A stretch of DNA of 64,000 nt from Putridiphycobacter sp965230485 (lineage in GTDB: Bacteria; Bacteroidota; Bacteroidia; Flavobacteriales_D; Crocinitomicaceae): the NCBI GenBank assembly GCA_965230485.1, contig CBDDLA010000001.1:3596001-3660000 (forward strand). The letters run 5' to 3'. Below the pieces are notes generated by a model. That model did no database searches, was not told where the DNA came from, and saw only the letters and a list, made by a program, of their open reading frames with translations. The number at the start of each line of letters is the position of its first letter. Position 1 is the stretch's first letter. Positions 1 to 8,349 of the stretch are shown here, in pieces. Both the position numbers and the translations under genes were made by a program.

Positions 1-1
1 T

Positions 2-1408
2 AATTTAATTAGTTTAACAAATGGTGGCTCCTCTCCAAATACAAATGTAGATATGATTTCACCGGATTTTGCTTTTCCTTCATATGATACACCAGCCGAT
101 ATTACATTATTTCCAGCCTCTTTTTACGTGGATCTTAACAATGATAATATCCGTGATCTTATGGTGGCACCAAACTCTAAGTTAGTTGCGAATAACTACT
201 GTGCCAACTGGATGTATTTGAATGATGGAGTGGATAACAATCCTGACTTTAGTATACAAACAAAAGGTTTTTTGCAGAAGGAGATGATTGATGTAGGGTC
301 TCATTCTTATCCAGTTTTTTTTGATCACAACGGAGATGGTTTAAAAGATTTAATAGTAGCAGTTGGAGGTCGTTATGATACAATTTCGACAAATAACTAT
401 TCTCAATTGTTCTATTATGAAAATACTGGTACAGTTGCTTTACCAGAGTTTACGCTTAAAGATAATGATTATGAGAACCTGTCAAATTTTGATAATCGTC
501 TACATTATTTTTACCGACCAGCTTTTGGAGATGCTGATGGAGACGGAGATGAAGATATGCTCTTAGCTGACATTACTGATACTATGTATTATTTCGAAAA
601 TATTTCAAGCCAAGGAAATGTTGCACAATTTAACGCCGCCGTTCCACTCAAAGATGTGTCAAATCAAATCATACAGGAGGGGGCTGAGGTTACTCCAAAA
701 TTTGTTGATTTAGATCGGGATGGAAAATTAGATTTGGTATTTGGCAAAAAAAATGGAAGACTTTCTTATTATAAAAATGTTGGTGGAGGTGCAGTAAACG
801 CGTATAATTTTGAGTTGGTAACTGATACTCTTGGAGGTGTGGATGTTTCAGATGCATGGTCAACTGAAGGTACTGCGGTTCCTGAATTTGTTGATATCGA
901 TAATCAGTACTATTTAATTTGCGGTGCGAAAAATGGTTACTTACATTATTACAATAATATTGATGGGAACTGGAATGGAACATTCAATCTCGTCACGCCA
1001 AGTTTACATGATATAAATATAGGCGATTATTCTGCACCTTTAGTGTCTGATATTAACAATGATAATAGGTTAGAAATGTTTTTGGGTAACATTAGAGGCG
1101 GCTTAGCCTGTTTTCAATCTGCAAACATTACTAATGTTAATCTAAATGATTACAGGCTTTTAAATAAAGTATCTATTTACCCTAATCCCACCGAAAACGA
1201 TTTTTTTGTTGATTTAACACAGCTGAATATTGGTTCTTTTCAAACCGTTAAGTATTTAGTAACTGATGTGTCAGGAAGAGTAATACAAAATGGGAACTTA
1301 AAGAAAACTAAAACAAGAATTGATTGCAAAAATTTTACAAAAGGTGTATATTTCCTTTCTGTAAATGTAGACGGACAATTATTGAGCCGTAAAATCGTTA
1401 TCAATTAA
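2..1408 (+). CDS. VCBS/FG-GAP repeat protein with T9SS sorting domain (5' end missing)
   Basis: The reading frame is open to the left edge of the window, so the start codon and signal peptide lie outside. Five calcium-loop-like repeats of the FG-GAP/VCBS type are visible, each built on a short D-x-D/N-x-D core: DLNNDN, DHNGDG, DADGDGDE, DLDRDG and DINNDN. The last ~80 residues form a T9SS type-A C-terminal domain, opening with a YPNP motif and ending in a beta-rich stretch with GVYFLSV and a basic RKIVIN tail. The protein is therefore probably exported by the type IX system and attached to, or released from, the cell surface, where the repeats may form a beta-propeller for binding. No catalytic domain is visible in the part present. 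The stop overlaps the next start by one base (TAATG), so the two may be cotranscribed. Confidence 0.85.
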   Translation, partial: NLISLTNGGSSPNTNVDMISPDFAFPSYDTPADITLFPASFYVDLNNDNIRDLMVAPNSKLVANNYCANWMYLNDGVDNNPDFSIQTKGFLQKEMIDVGSHSYPVFFDHNGDGLKDLIVAVGGRYDTISTNNYSQLFYYENTGTVALPEFTLKDNDYENLSNFDNRLHYFYRPAFGDADGDGDEDMLLADITDTMYYFENISSQGNVAQFNAAVPLKDVSNQIIQEGAEVTPKFVDLDRDGKLDLVFGKKNGRLSYYKNVGGGAVNAYNFELVTDTLGGVDVSDAWSTEGTAVPEFVDIDNQYYLICGAKNGYLHYYNNIDGNWNGTFNLVTPSLHDINIGDYSAPLVSDINNDNRLEMFLGNIRGGLACFQSANITNVNLNDYRLLNKVSIYPNPTENDFFVDLTQLNIGSFQTVKYLVTDVSGRVIQNGNLKKTKTRIDCKNFTKGVYFLSVNVDGQLLSRKIVIN

Positions 1409-2358
1409 TGGCGAAAAATAATAACTCACTCTCTGAATTATTAAACATAAAGTATCCCATCATCATGGCACCAATGTTTTTGGTGTCAAATACTAAAATG
1501 TTAATATCTGCTGGTAACAATGGAATTGCTGGCGCTATTCCAGCTTTGAACTTTCGAACCATTGATGAATTTAAATCTGCCATCAAGGAGGTAAAGCTCA
1601 ATACTAAAGGACCAGTTGGTGTAAATATTATAGTGAATAGGTCCAATCCGAAAGCTGATGACCAACTAATAGCGTCGGTAGAATTAGGTGTCGATTTTAT
1701 TATAACCTCGCTAGGTAACCCAAAAAATGTAATTGAGATGTGTAAAACTAAATCAATTAAAGTTTTTTGTGATGTGACAGACCTAAAGTTTGCTCAGAAA
1801 GTAGAAAAACTGGGGGCTGATGCAATTATAGCAGTTAATAATAAAGCTGGTGGACATTCAGGAAACCTATCGCCAGAAGAGCTTATAACAACATTAGTTA
1901 AAAATTGTAGTATTCCTGTTATTTCAGCGGGAGGTGTTGGAACAAAGACTGATTTAGATCATGTGCTTGAGCTCGGGGCTAGTGGTGTATCTGTAGGAAG
2001 CATTTTCATTGCTAGTGAGGAGTCTGATGTATCCGAAGATTATAAGCAAGCATGTGTAAATTATGGTGCAAAAGATATAGTAATGAGCACCAAGATTTCG
2101 GGTACACCGTGCACGGTTATTAATACACCTTATGTGCAAAAAATTGGAACTAAACAAAATTGGATTGAGCGACTCTTAAGTAGAAATAAGAGGCTAAAGA
2201 AGTGGGTTAAGATGTTCACTTTTGTTAAAGGAATGAAATCTATCGAAAAAGCTGCTTTTAGTGCTACTTACAAAACAGTATGGTGCGCAGGTCCAACAAT
2301 TGAACACACTAAATCTATTCGCCCAATCAAATCTATTATTCAATCATTGGTTAAGTGA
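1408..2358 (+). CDS. Nitronate monooxygenase / FabK-like flavoprotein
   Basis: A 316-residue TIM-barrel protein of the 2-nitropropane dioxygenase (NPD) family, which includes nitronate monooxygenases and the FabK enoyl-ACP reductases. The family hallmarks are present: the N-terminal YPIIMAPM segment (residues 16-23), the AGGHSG motif near 147-152 carrying the catalytic or FMN-contacting His, and the phosphate-binding SAGGVG near 175. Cytosolic, FMN-dependent; no signal peptide. The known family reactions are oxidation of alkyl nitronates or NAD(P)H-dependent enoyl-ACP reduction, and the sequence alone does not decide between them. Start and upstream stop overlap by one base, although the upstream gene is a secreted T9SS protein with no obvious functional link. 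The 3' end faces the desaturase gene across 27 bp without a clear terminator. Confidence 0.85.
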   Translation: MAKNNNSLSELLNIKYPIIMAPMFLVSNTKMLISAGNNGIAGAIPALNFRTIDEFKSAIKEVKLNTKGPVGVNIIVNRSNPKADDQLIASVELGVDFIITSLGNPKNVIEMCKTKSIKVFCDVTDLKFAQKVEKLGADAIIAVNNKAGGHSGNLSPEELITTLVKNCSIPVISAGGVGTKTDLDHVLELGASGVSVGSIFIASEESDVSEDYKQACVNYGAKDIVMSTKISGTPCTVINTPYVQKIGTKQNWIERLLSRNKRLKKWVKMFTFVKGMKSIEKAAFSATYKTVWCAGPTIEHTKSIRPIKSIIQSLVK

Positions 2359-2385
2359 AATGTAGTATTTTATCAAACTTTTAAA

Positions 2386-3492
2386 CTAAGAAGCTCGCCC
2401 CAATGATTTAATCATTTTTGTATGATAAAGTAGGGCTTTCATAAAAGTCTGGTGGGAATGATAAGGGATATTATATTCCTCGGCCGTTTTCTTTACTATT
2501 GCAGATATCTTTTTGTAGTGAACATGACAAATATTTGGAAAAAGATGATGTTCAACCTGATAATTTAATCCTCCAACGAACCAGGCCAGGATTCTGCTTT
2601 TAGGGGCAAAATTGGCAGTCGTTTTCATTTGATGAATCGCAAAGTTGTTATCTACATAATTATCAGCATCTGGCTGAACAAACTCTGTTTCCGGAATTAC
2701 ATGGGCGGGCTGAAAGACTACAGCTAAAATAAAACCAGCGATTAAATTTTTAGCCACCATAAATATCGGAATCCAGAACCAAGAAATAGGTAAAATGACT
2801 ATTGGAAGAATTAACATAGTAGTGTAATAAAATACCTTGCTAAATATCAGTTCAATAAAAAGCGCACTAAAATTAGAGTTTTCGGTTTTTGTTAAGTCCA
2901 TTTTCCGATATCTGAACAACTGCTGAAAGTCTTTAGTTGTTACCCACGACACTGTCATTAAACTATAGAAAAACCATACATAAAAGTGCTGGTATTTGTG
3001 GATAGGTTTCAATTTTTCATTTGGAGAAAAACGCATAAACTTAGGTGGTGCAATATCTTCATCATAACCATGGATATTGGTGTAAGAGTGATGAAGCACA
3101 TTGTGTTGTACTTTCCACGTCACCGCATATCCACCTATCAAATTTACAATTTTACCAATCCACTTGTTAACATTTTCGTTTTTTGAGTAAGCACCATGGT
3201 TAGCATCATGCATTACCCCCATGCCAATGCCAGCCATACCAATTCCCATTATCAAATACATGGCTAAAATTACCCATATGTTTGATAATCCAGCAAATAA
3301 AATTAATCCTAGAGGCACAAAATATAATGAAACCATCACAATAGTCTTAAAAACCATAGCAGCGTTTGCGTGCTTTGAAATATTATTGTCTTTGAAATAC
3401 ATACGCACCCTTTTATTAAGGGTAGCACTGAATTCACGACCTATTTTAGGTGAAAATTTGATTGGTTTTAATCTTTGTGAAGATAGACTCAT
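2386..3492 (-). CDS. Membrane fatty acid desaturase (acyl-lipid/acyl-CoA type)
   Basis: A 368-residue integral-membrane di-iron desaturase. The three histidine boxes are visible: HDANH (95-99), HNVLHH (130-135) and QVEHH (312-316) followed by the LFPNICHVHY stretch typical of front-end/linoleoyl-CoA-like desaturases. Four or so hydrophobic spans lie between the boxes. It introduces double bonds into membrane fatty acids, using ferredoxin or cytochrome b5-type electrons; no fused cytochrome b5 domain is present. A longer frame starts at a TTG 10 codons upstream, but that TTG lies inside a TAAATTTG promoter -7 element, so the ATG at 3492 is the better start. Convergent with the NPD gene. Confidence 0.9.
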   Translation of the reverse strand: MSLSSQRLKPIKFSPKIGREFSATLNKRVRMYFKDNNISKHANAAMVFKTIVMVSLYFVPLGLILFAGLSNIWVILAMYLIMGIGMAGIGMGVMHDANHGAYSKNENVNKWIGKIVNLIGGYAVTWKVQHNVLHHSYTNIHGYDEDIAPPKFMRFSPNEKLKPIHKYQHFYVWFFYSLMTVSWVTTKDFQQLFRYRKMDLTKTENSNFSALFIELIFSKVFYYTTMLILPIVILPISWFWIPIFMVAKNLIAGFILAVVFQPAHVIPETEFVQPDADNYVDNNFAIHQMKTTANFAPKSRILAWFVGGLNYQVEHHLFPNICHVHYKKISAIVKKTAEEYNIPYHSHQTFMKALLYHTKMIKSLGRAS

Positions 3493-3519
3493 ATTTTCAA
3501 TTTTTAGCTTTTTCAGACG

Positions 3520-3527
3520 CAAATTTA
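3520..3527 (-). promoter_or_regulatory. Bacteroidetes -7 element (TAAATTTG) before the desaturase
   Basis: On the minus strand the sequence reads TAAATTTG, a perfect match to the TAnnTTTG -7 consensus of Bacteroidetes sigma-ABfA promoters. It lies 27 nt upstream of the ATG at 3492, which would give a leader of about 20 nt. No clear TTG/TTTG -33 element is present at the usual spacing. The element excludes the upstream TTG as start because that codon would not be transcribed. Confidence 0.4.
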
Positions 3528-3670
3528 CGCTTTTTATTGGTTGTTCCCTTATTTATTTTGGTTGTTCATGAATCGAGAAATCTCATAGTGCTGATTATTA
3601 ATCTTTTAAATCAAAATATATGATGCTACATTTTAGCTTCAGAAACGTATTGTTATATTTTAATTTAATG

Positions 3671-3686
3671 ATAAACAATTGTTTAT
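3671..3686. promoter_or_regulatory. Perfect 16-bp palindrome, possible operator
   Basis: ATAAACAA followed directly by TTGTTTAT is a perfect 8+8 palindrome in the 301-bp divergent region between the desaturase and the symporter. Its position, about 50 bp upstream of the symporter -33 element, fits a binding site for a dimeric regulator. In DNA this AT-rich such palindromes also arise by chance, so this is only a candidate. Confidence 0.25.
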
Positions 3687-3738
3687 GTTTTTTACAGCTA
3701 AAAAATTACTAAATATAGATGTCAAATTTTATTAACAA

Positions 3739-3767
3739 TTTGTAAGTTAAAATTATCGTTAAGTTTG
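3739..3767 (+). promoter_or_regulatory. Promoter of the Na+/solute symporter gene
   Basis: TTTG at 3739-3742, a 17-nt spacer and TAAGTTTG at 3760-3767 match the Bacteroidetes -33/-7 pattern. The predicted transcript would begin about 20 nt before the ATG at 3794. Confidence 0.5.
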
Positions 3768-3793
3768 CCAAGCTGAGCAAATTCAATTTTTTA

Positions 3794-5365
3794 ATGACAT
3801 CAATACAAATTCTAATAATTTTAGTAGCGTATTTTTTAATATTAGTAGGTATTTCTTTTTTAGGGAATAAGAAAGATGATAACGAAACATTTTTTACCGG
3901 TAATAGAAATAATAGATGGTATATCGTCGCTTTTGGAATGATTGGCGCCTCTCTTTCAGGGGTGACATTTATTTCGATTCCTGGTACTGTTGCCACTAAT
4001 GGATTTACTTATTTGCAAATGTGCCTAGGGTATATTGTCGGTTATATAATTATTGCTTTTATTTTACTACCAATATATTATCGATTCAACCTTATTTCAA
4101 TATACGAATTTCTAAAAGATCGGTTTGGTATTAAGACTTATAAAATGGGAGCGGCATTCTTCGTACTATCACGTATAATTGGGGCAGCTTTAAGAATGTA
4201 TCTGGTAGCCAACGTATTGCAAGAATTTATTTTTAAGAGTGTAGGTATCCCTTTCGAGTTGACCGTAGCCATTAGCATTTTGTTAATTTGGGTCTATACG
4301 TATAGAAGTGGAATAAAAACAATTATATGGACGGATACGCTTCAGACGCTATTTATGCTGATAGCTGTTGGTTTGAGTGTTTATTTAATTTCTACCGACC
4401 TTGATATAGGACTAAGTCAAATATATAATGAGTTAAGTGTAGCTGATATGGGGGATATGTGGCAAAATTCCAATCCAAATGCAAAAAATTATTGGTGGAA
4501 AGGTTTGCTTGGAGGTGCCTTTATTACACTGGGTATGACAGGTGTAGATCAGGATATGATGCAAAAAAATCTGACGTGCAAGTCCGTATTAGGTGCTCAA
4601 AAAAATATGATATCCTTAGGTGTAATTTTATTCATTGTCAACATTGTTTTTTTAACCTTAGGTGGTCTGCTTTTTCTCTATCTTGACAAAAATCCAGATA
4701 TTATGTCAAGTTGGATGGAACATAGTCCGTCGCCTGATAGTAGCTTTTTAGTTCCTCAGTCATTTTATAATGGCGATTTCCCTCCACTAATTGGTTGGAT
4801 GGGAGATGAAGTAAAACCAGACAATGATTTATTATTTGCTACTATTGCACTAGAGGGGGGCTTACCTTTGGTATTAGGTGTCTTTTTTCTTCTTGGTCTT
4901 GTTGCTGCTGCTTACTCAAGTGCAGATTCAGCATTGACTTCGTTAACTACCTCTGTTAGTATAGATTTTCTCAACATTAATAACAAACCGACAAAGCAGC
5001 AGGAAAAAACTAGAAAGTGGGTTCATATTTTAATGTCATTTGCACTATTGATAACTATTCTGATTTTTAAATGGGTTAAAAGTGATAGTGTAGTGTGGGA
5101 ATTATTCGCTGCAGCTAATTTTACATATGGCCCTTTGCTTGGTTTGTTTTTATTCGGCATCTTGTCCAAAAGGACAGTTAGTGATTTACTGTCAGTTTCT
5201 ATAACTATTGGTGTTGCAATTTGCGTTTTTGTACTTATGCAATTTACAGTAGAAATTTTTGGTGAATATTCATTTGGTTCAGAACTTCTTGGCATTAACG
5301 CCCTATTGGTTTATGCATTGCTTTTTATTAGTTCAACGAAAGAAGTGAAGCAGAATAGAATTTAA
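3794..5365 (+). CDS. Sodium:solute symporter (SSS family)
   Basis: A 523-residue polytopic membrane protein with about 13 hydrophobic segments, the usual topology of the SSS/SLC5 family. The N-terminal helix begins at residue 4. The Na+-site region is seen in the GMIGASLSGVTFIS stretch (about 53-66), and a Tyr-Ser-Ser-Ala-Asp-Ser motif lies in the TM8-equivalent near residue 375. It couples Na+ entry to uptake of an organic solute across the inner membrane. The substrate cannot be told from sequence; sugars, amino acids and sialic acid are all used by relatives. It stands alone, with its own promoter and no catabolic genes beside it. Confidence 0.88.
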   Translation: MTSIQILIILVAYFLILVGISFLGNKKDDNETFFTGNRNNRWYIVAFGMIGASLSGVTFISIPGTVATNGFTYLQMCLGYIVGYIIIAFILLPIYYRFNLISIYEFLKDRFGIKTYKMGAAFFVLSRIIGAALRMYLVANVLQEFIFKSVGIPFELTVAISILLIWVYTYRSGIKTIIWTDTLQTLFMLIAVGLSVYLISTDLDIGLSQIYNELSVADMGDMWQNSNPNAKNYWWKGLLGGAFITLGMTGVDQDMMQKNLTCKSVLGAQKNMISLGVILFIVNIVFLTLGGLLFLYLDKNPDIMSSWMEHSPSPDSSFLVPQSFYNGDFPPLIGWMGDEVKPDNDLLFATIALEGGLPLVLGVFFLLGLVAAAYSSADSALTSLTTSVSIDFLNINNKPTKQQEKTRKWVHILMSFALLITILIFKWVKSDSVVWELFAAANFTYGPLLGLFLFGILSKRTVSDLLSVSITIGVAICVFVLMQFTVEIFGEYSFGSELLGINALLVYALLFISSTKEVKQNRI

Positions 5366-5416
5366 TAGGCTTTCAATAAGACTGACAAAACTGCAGGTAA
5401 AAAAAGTGGTATTCTA

Positions 5417-5447
5417 TTTGTAATAACAGAAATAGAAACTAGTTTTG
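5417..5447 (+). promoter_or_regulatory. Promoter of trxA
   Basis: TTTG at 5417-5420, a 19-nt spacer and TAGTTTTG at 5440-5447 form a textbook Bacteroidetes -33/-7 pair. It lies 36 nt upstream of the thioredoxin ATG and gives a leader of about 30 nt. Confidence 0.6.
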
Positions 5448-5483
5448 TATAAGCAAAACACAACACTAAAATAAATTAATATT

Positions 5484-5801
5484 ATGGCATTAGAATTCAC
5501 AGCAGATAATTTTGAGGAATTAGCTAAAAAATCAGATAAACCAGTAATGATAGACTTTTGGGCAGCTTGGTGCGGACCTTGTAGAATGGTCGGACCAATT
5601 GTTGAAGAAATGTCTAACGAATATGATGGTAAGGCAATTGTAGGGAAAGTAGATGTTGATGCTCACGGATCTATATCAATGGAATATGGTGTTAGAAATA
5701 TACCAACAATAATTTTCATGAAAAATGGTGAAGTTGTTGATAAATCTGTCGGAGCGGTTCCTAAAGCTCAATTAGTTGAAAAACTTGAGGCGTTAATGTA
5801 A
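5484..5801 (+). CDS. trxA: Thioredoxin
   Basis: A 105-residue cytosolic thioredoxin of standard length. The redox-active WCGPC motif is at 29-33, preceded by the DFWAAW strand, and the cis-proline loop NIPTI lies near 72-76. No signal peptide. It reduces protein disulfides and is itself reduced by thioredoxin reductase, whose gene (trxB) lies at 23.8 kb. It has its own promoter and a strong terminator, so it is a single-gene transcript. Confidence 0.96.
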   Translation: MALEFTADNFEELAKKSDKPVMIDFWAAWCGPCRMVGPIVEEMSNEYDGKAIVGKVDVDAHGSISMEYGVRNIPTIIFMKNGEVVDKSVGAVPKAQLVEKLEALM

Positions 5802-5823
5802 TTATCAGAAAAATATTTTTTTT

Positions 5824-5852
5824 AACACCCGCTTTTAGCGGGTGTTTTTTAT
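5824..5852 (+). terminator. Rho-independent terminator after trxA
   Basis: A 10-bp perfect stem (AACACCCGCT / AGCGGGTGTT) with a TTT loop is followed by a T run. It starts 23 nt after the trxA stop and separates it from the methyltransferase gene. Confidence 0.9.
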
Positions 5853-5861
5853 TTTAACAAT

Positions 5862-6434
5862 ATGTCAAAACAATTTTGGGAATCCAGATGGCAGAGTAAA
5901 CAAATTGGTTGGGATTTGGGAAAGGTATCTCCACCTTTAAAAGCATACTTTGATCAATTAGAAGATAAAAACCTGAAAATCCTAATTCCAGGTTGTGGAA
6001 ATGCATATGAAGCTGAGTATTTGCACAAGAATGCTTTCAGCAATGTTTTTATAGTAGAGATATCAGAAAAAGCAATAAAATCATTTATGACACGATATCC
6101 AGAATTTCCTAAATCACAAATTATTCAAGAGGATTTTTTTGCTCTGCAAGGGACTTATGACTTAATAGTAGAGCAGACTTTTTTTTGTGCAATAAATCCA
6201 AAGCTAAGACGCAAATACGTTCAAAAAATGAATGATTTGCTTTCATCAGGCGGAAAACTAATAGGTGTATTGTTTAACCGAGAATTCGAAGGTGGCCCAC
6301 CCTTTGGTGGGAGTAGCAATGATTATAAAGCGCTTTTTTCTGATTATTTCAATATAATTACTATGGCAGATTGTCATAATTCTGTTTCACCCCGTCAGGG
6401 TAGCGAACTTTTTATTATTTTGCAGAAGGAATGA
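5862..6434 (+). CDS. TPMT-family SAM-dependent methyltransferase
   Basis: A 190-residue class I methyltransferase of the thiopurine S-methyltransferase (TPMT) family. The N-terminal FWESRW and GWDLG segments (5-20) and the SAM-binding PGCGNAYE motif (43-50) match bacterial TPMT-like proteins, as does the EQTFFCAI stretch around residue 109. Bacterial relatives methylate small thiols, selenium/tellurium compounds or halides; the substrate here is unknown. Cytosolic. It ends in an ATGA overlap with the following lipoprotein gene and heads a run of five plus-strand genes. Confidence 0.85.
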   Translation: MSKQFWESRWQSKQIGWDLGKVSPPLKAYFDQLEDKNLKILIPGCGNAYEAEYLHKNAFSNVFIVEISEKAIKSFMTRYPEFPKSQIIQEDFFALQGTYDLIVEQTFFCAINPKLRRKYVQKMNDLLSSGGKLIGVLFNREFEGGPPFGGSSNDYKALFSDYFNIITMADCHNSVSPRQGSELFIILQKE

Positions 6435-6970
6435 GAGGATCTATACTATTATTTATTCTAATATCATTGACTTTTCTGGGTTGTAAAAGAGATGCAACCA
6501 AAGAAGACAATAAACGCTTAAAAGAATATGCTGAGCTGCCAAAAACTAAGTTAGATGCAGTTCAACTTAACAATCAAGTATCAAGTATACAAAAAGGAGC
6601 ACTTTCTTTAATAGATTCTGTTTTCAATGCAGATGGAGCCTTAGTTTCGAAAAAGCTAGATGATGCAATTTTTGATTTAGAGGTCAGCATAAGTAGGTTG
6701 AAATCATTAGCTGATGAGCATGAAATGGTAGCATACTTCTCTGAATCCGTTAGGAAGTTATTAGAATTTTATAAAACTGAATTAGAACTTAATTTTAAAG
6801 CATTATTGCCTATTTTAAAAAAGACAAGTTTAAACGTGGAAGAAAAAAATAGGTTAAGCTCATACGATCAAGAATTTGTGATGCAAGAAGCAGTATTATT
6901 CGAAGAAATTGTTATTCGTCAAGACAGTTTTGCGGCTTTTTTTGGAATCAAATTAGTGAATCAATTGTAA
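6431..6970 (+). CDS. Lipoprotein of unknown function
   Basis: A 179-residue protein with a short signal peptide and a lipobox (LTFLGC, Cys at 17), so it should be lipidated. The mature part is charged, largely helical and possibly coiled-coil, with no recognised domain. Translation is probably coupled to the upstream methyltransferase through the ATGA overlap. Function unknown; orthologues seem likely to be confined to relatives, but I could not test this. Confidence 0.75.
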   Translation: MRGSILLFILISLTFLGCKRDATKEDNKRLKEYAELPKTKLDAVQLNNQVSSIQKGALSLIDSVFNADGALVSKKLDDAIFDLEVSISRLKSLADEHEMVAYFSESVRKLLEFYKTELELNFKALLPILKKTSLNVEEKNRLSSYDQEFVMQEAVLFEEIVIRQDSFAAFFGIKLVNQL

Positions 6971-6999
6971 GGAAAATAATTCTTAAAAGACATAATGTT

Positions 7000-8340
7000 A
7001 TGCATATAGTAATTATTGGGAATGGGATTGCTGGCGTTACGGCAGCGCGTCATATTCGGAAACTAAGTGATCATCAAATCACAATTATTTCATCTGAAAC
7101 GAAATATTTTTTCTCAAGAACAGCTCTGATGTACGTCTACATGGGACATATGAAGTTCGAACACACTCAGCCCTATGAGCCGTGGTTTTGGAAAAAAAAT
7201 AGGATCGATCTAATGGAGGAATATGTTGATAAAGTTGATCCAAATTCTAAATCTTTGACCTTTAGATCAGGAAAAAGTTTCAATTACGATAAATTAATTA
7301 TTGCCTCTGGCAGTAAGCCAAATAAATTCGGATGGCCTGGTCAGGATTTAAATGGCGTTTTAGGAATGTATCATAAGCAAGATTTAGATAATTTAGAGAA
7401 ATGGGCACCAAATAATAAAGTGTGTAAGCATGCGGTAGTTGTAGGGGGAGGATTAATAGGTATTGAACTAGTGGAAATGCTGATGTCTAGGAAAATACCA
7501 ACAACGTTTTTAGTTCGAGAGGGAAGTTTTTGGAATGGTGTATTACCTCAAGAAGAATCGAGCCTGATTAATGAACATATAAAGTCGCATCATGTTGATT
7601 TACGATTATCATCTAATCTTGAAGAAATAATTTCAGATGATAACGGTCATGTCAAATCAATAAGAATTAAAGAAACTGGAGAAGAAATTGAATGCCAAGT
7701 TGTTGGATTAACAGCTGGTGTGTCGCCAAATGTGTCTTTTCTAGAAGGTTCTGGGATTGAGTTAGGAAGAGGTGTTAAGGTCAATCGATATTTAGAAACT
7801 AACATTAGCGATATCTATGCCATTGGTGACTGTGCTGAACAGCATGAAGGGATTGGACAAAGGAGGCCAATTGAAGCAGTATGGTATACTGGAAGAATGA
7901 TGGGAGAAACAGTGGCACAATCCATCTGTGGCAACAGAAAAGCCTACCAACCTGGACATTGGTTTAACTCAGCTAAATTTATGGATATTGAATATCAAAC
8001 TTATGGATGGGTCTGGGCTAAAACAAATGAAAATGAATCTCGTTTCTACTGGCAGCATCCTGTTAAAGAAGTAGCGATACATATTAATTTCGATAAAAAA
8101 ACACACCAGTTTATTGGCATTAATACTTTTGGTATTAGAATGAGGCATGAGTTTTTTGATAAGGCTTTAAGTGATAACGCTTCAGTTGAAGACGTTTTAA
8201 CTCATTTGGCTGATGCAAATTTTGATCCAGAATTTTATAGAACTTATGAAAAGGATATTATTGATCAATTTAATAGAGAGCATAATAGTAGCGTTCAGCT
8301 TAAAAAGAAAAGCTGGAAACGTATTTTTCAAATCCATTAA
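7000..8340 (+). CDS. FAD/NAD(P)-dependent oxidoreductase, partner of the Fe-S membrane protein
   Basis: A 446-residue pyridine nucleotide-disulfide-type oxidoreductase. The FAD-binding GNGIAG motif is at 7-12, the NAD(P)-binding GGGLIG at 149-154, and the second FAD motif AIGDCAE at 274-280. No redox-active CxxC or single peroxidatic Cys is seen, so it is not a disulfide reductase; it resembles the electron-transfer flavoprotein part of NirB or rubredoxin-reductase-like enzymes. The C-terminal ~120 residues form an extra domain. It is cytosolic and lies 9 nt before the gene for a NosR/NapH-like ferredoxin membrane protein, so the pair probably passes electrons between NAD(P)H and the membrane. 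The physiological acceptor is unknown. Confidence 0.85.
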   Translation: MHIVIIGNGIAGVTAARHIRKLSDHQITIISSETKYFFSRTALMYVYMGHMKFEHTQPYEPWFWKKNRIDLMEEYVDKVDPNSKSLTFRSGKSFNYDKLIIASGSKPNKFGWPGQDLNGVLGMYHKQDLDNLEKWAPNNKVCKHAVVVGGGLIGIELVEMLMSRKIPTTFLVREGSFWNGVLPQEESSLINEHIKSHHVDLRLSSNLEEIISDDNGHVKSIRIKETGEEIECQVVGLTAGVSPNVSFLEGSGIELGRGVKVNRYLETNISDIYAIGDCAEQHEGIGQRRPIEAVWYTGRMMGETVAQSICGNRKAYQPGHWFNSAKFMDIEYQTYGWVWAKTNENESRFYWQHPVKEVAIHINFDKKTHQFIGINTFGIRMRHEFFDKALSDNASVEDVLTHLADANFDPEFYRTYEKDIIDQFNREHNSSVQLKKKSWKRIFQIH

Positions 8341-8349
8341 TTTACACTC

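Noticed and set aside
690..983. Antisense frames within the VCBS gene and many similar shadow frames elsewhere
   Set aside because: They lie opposite well-supported genes and show low-complexity composition with no domain pattern.
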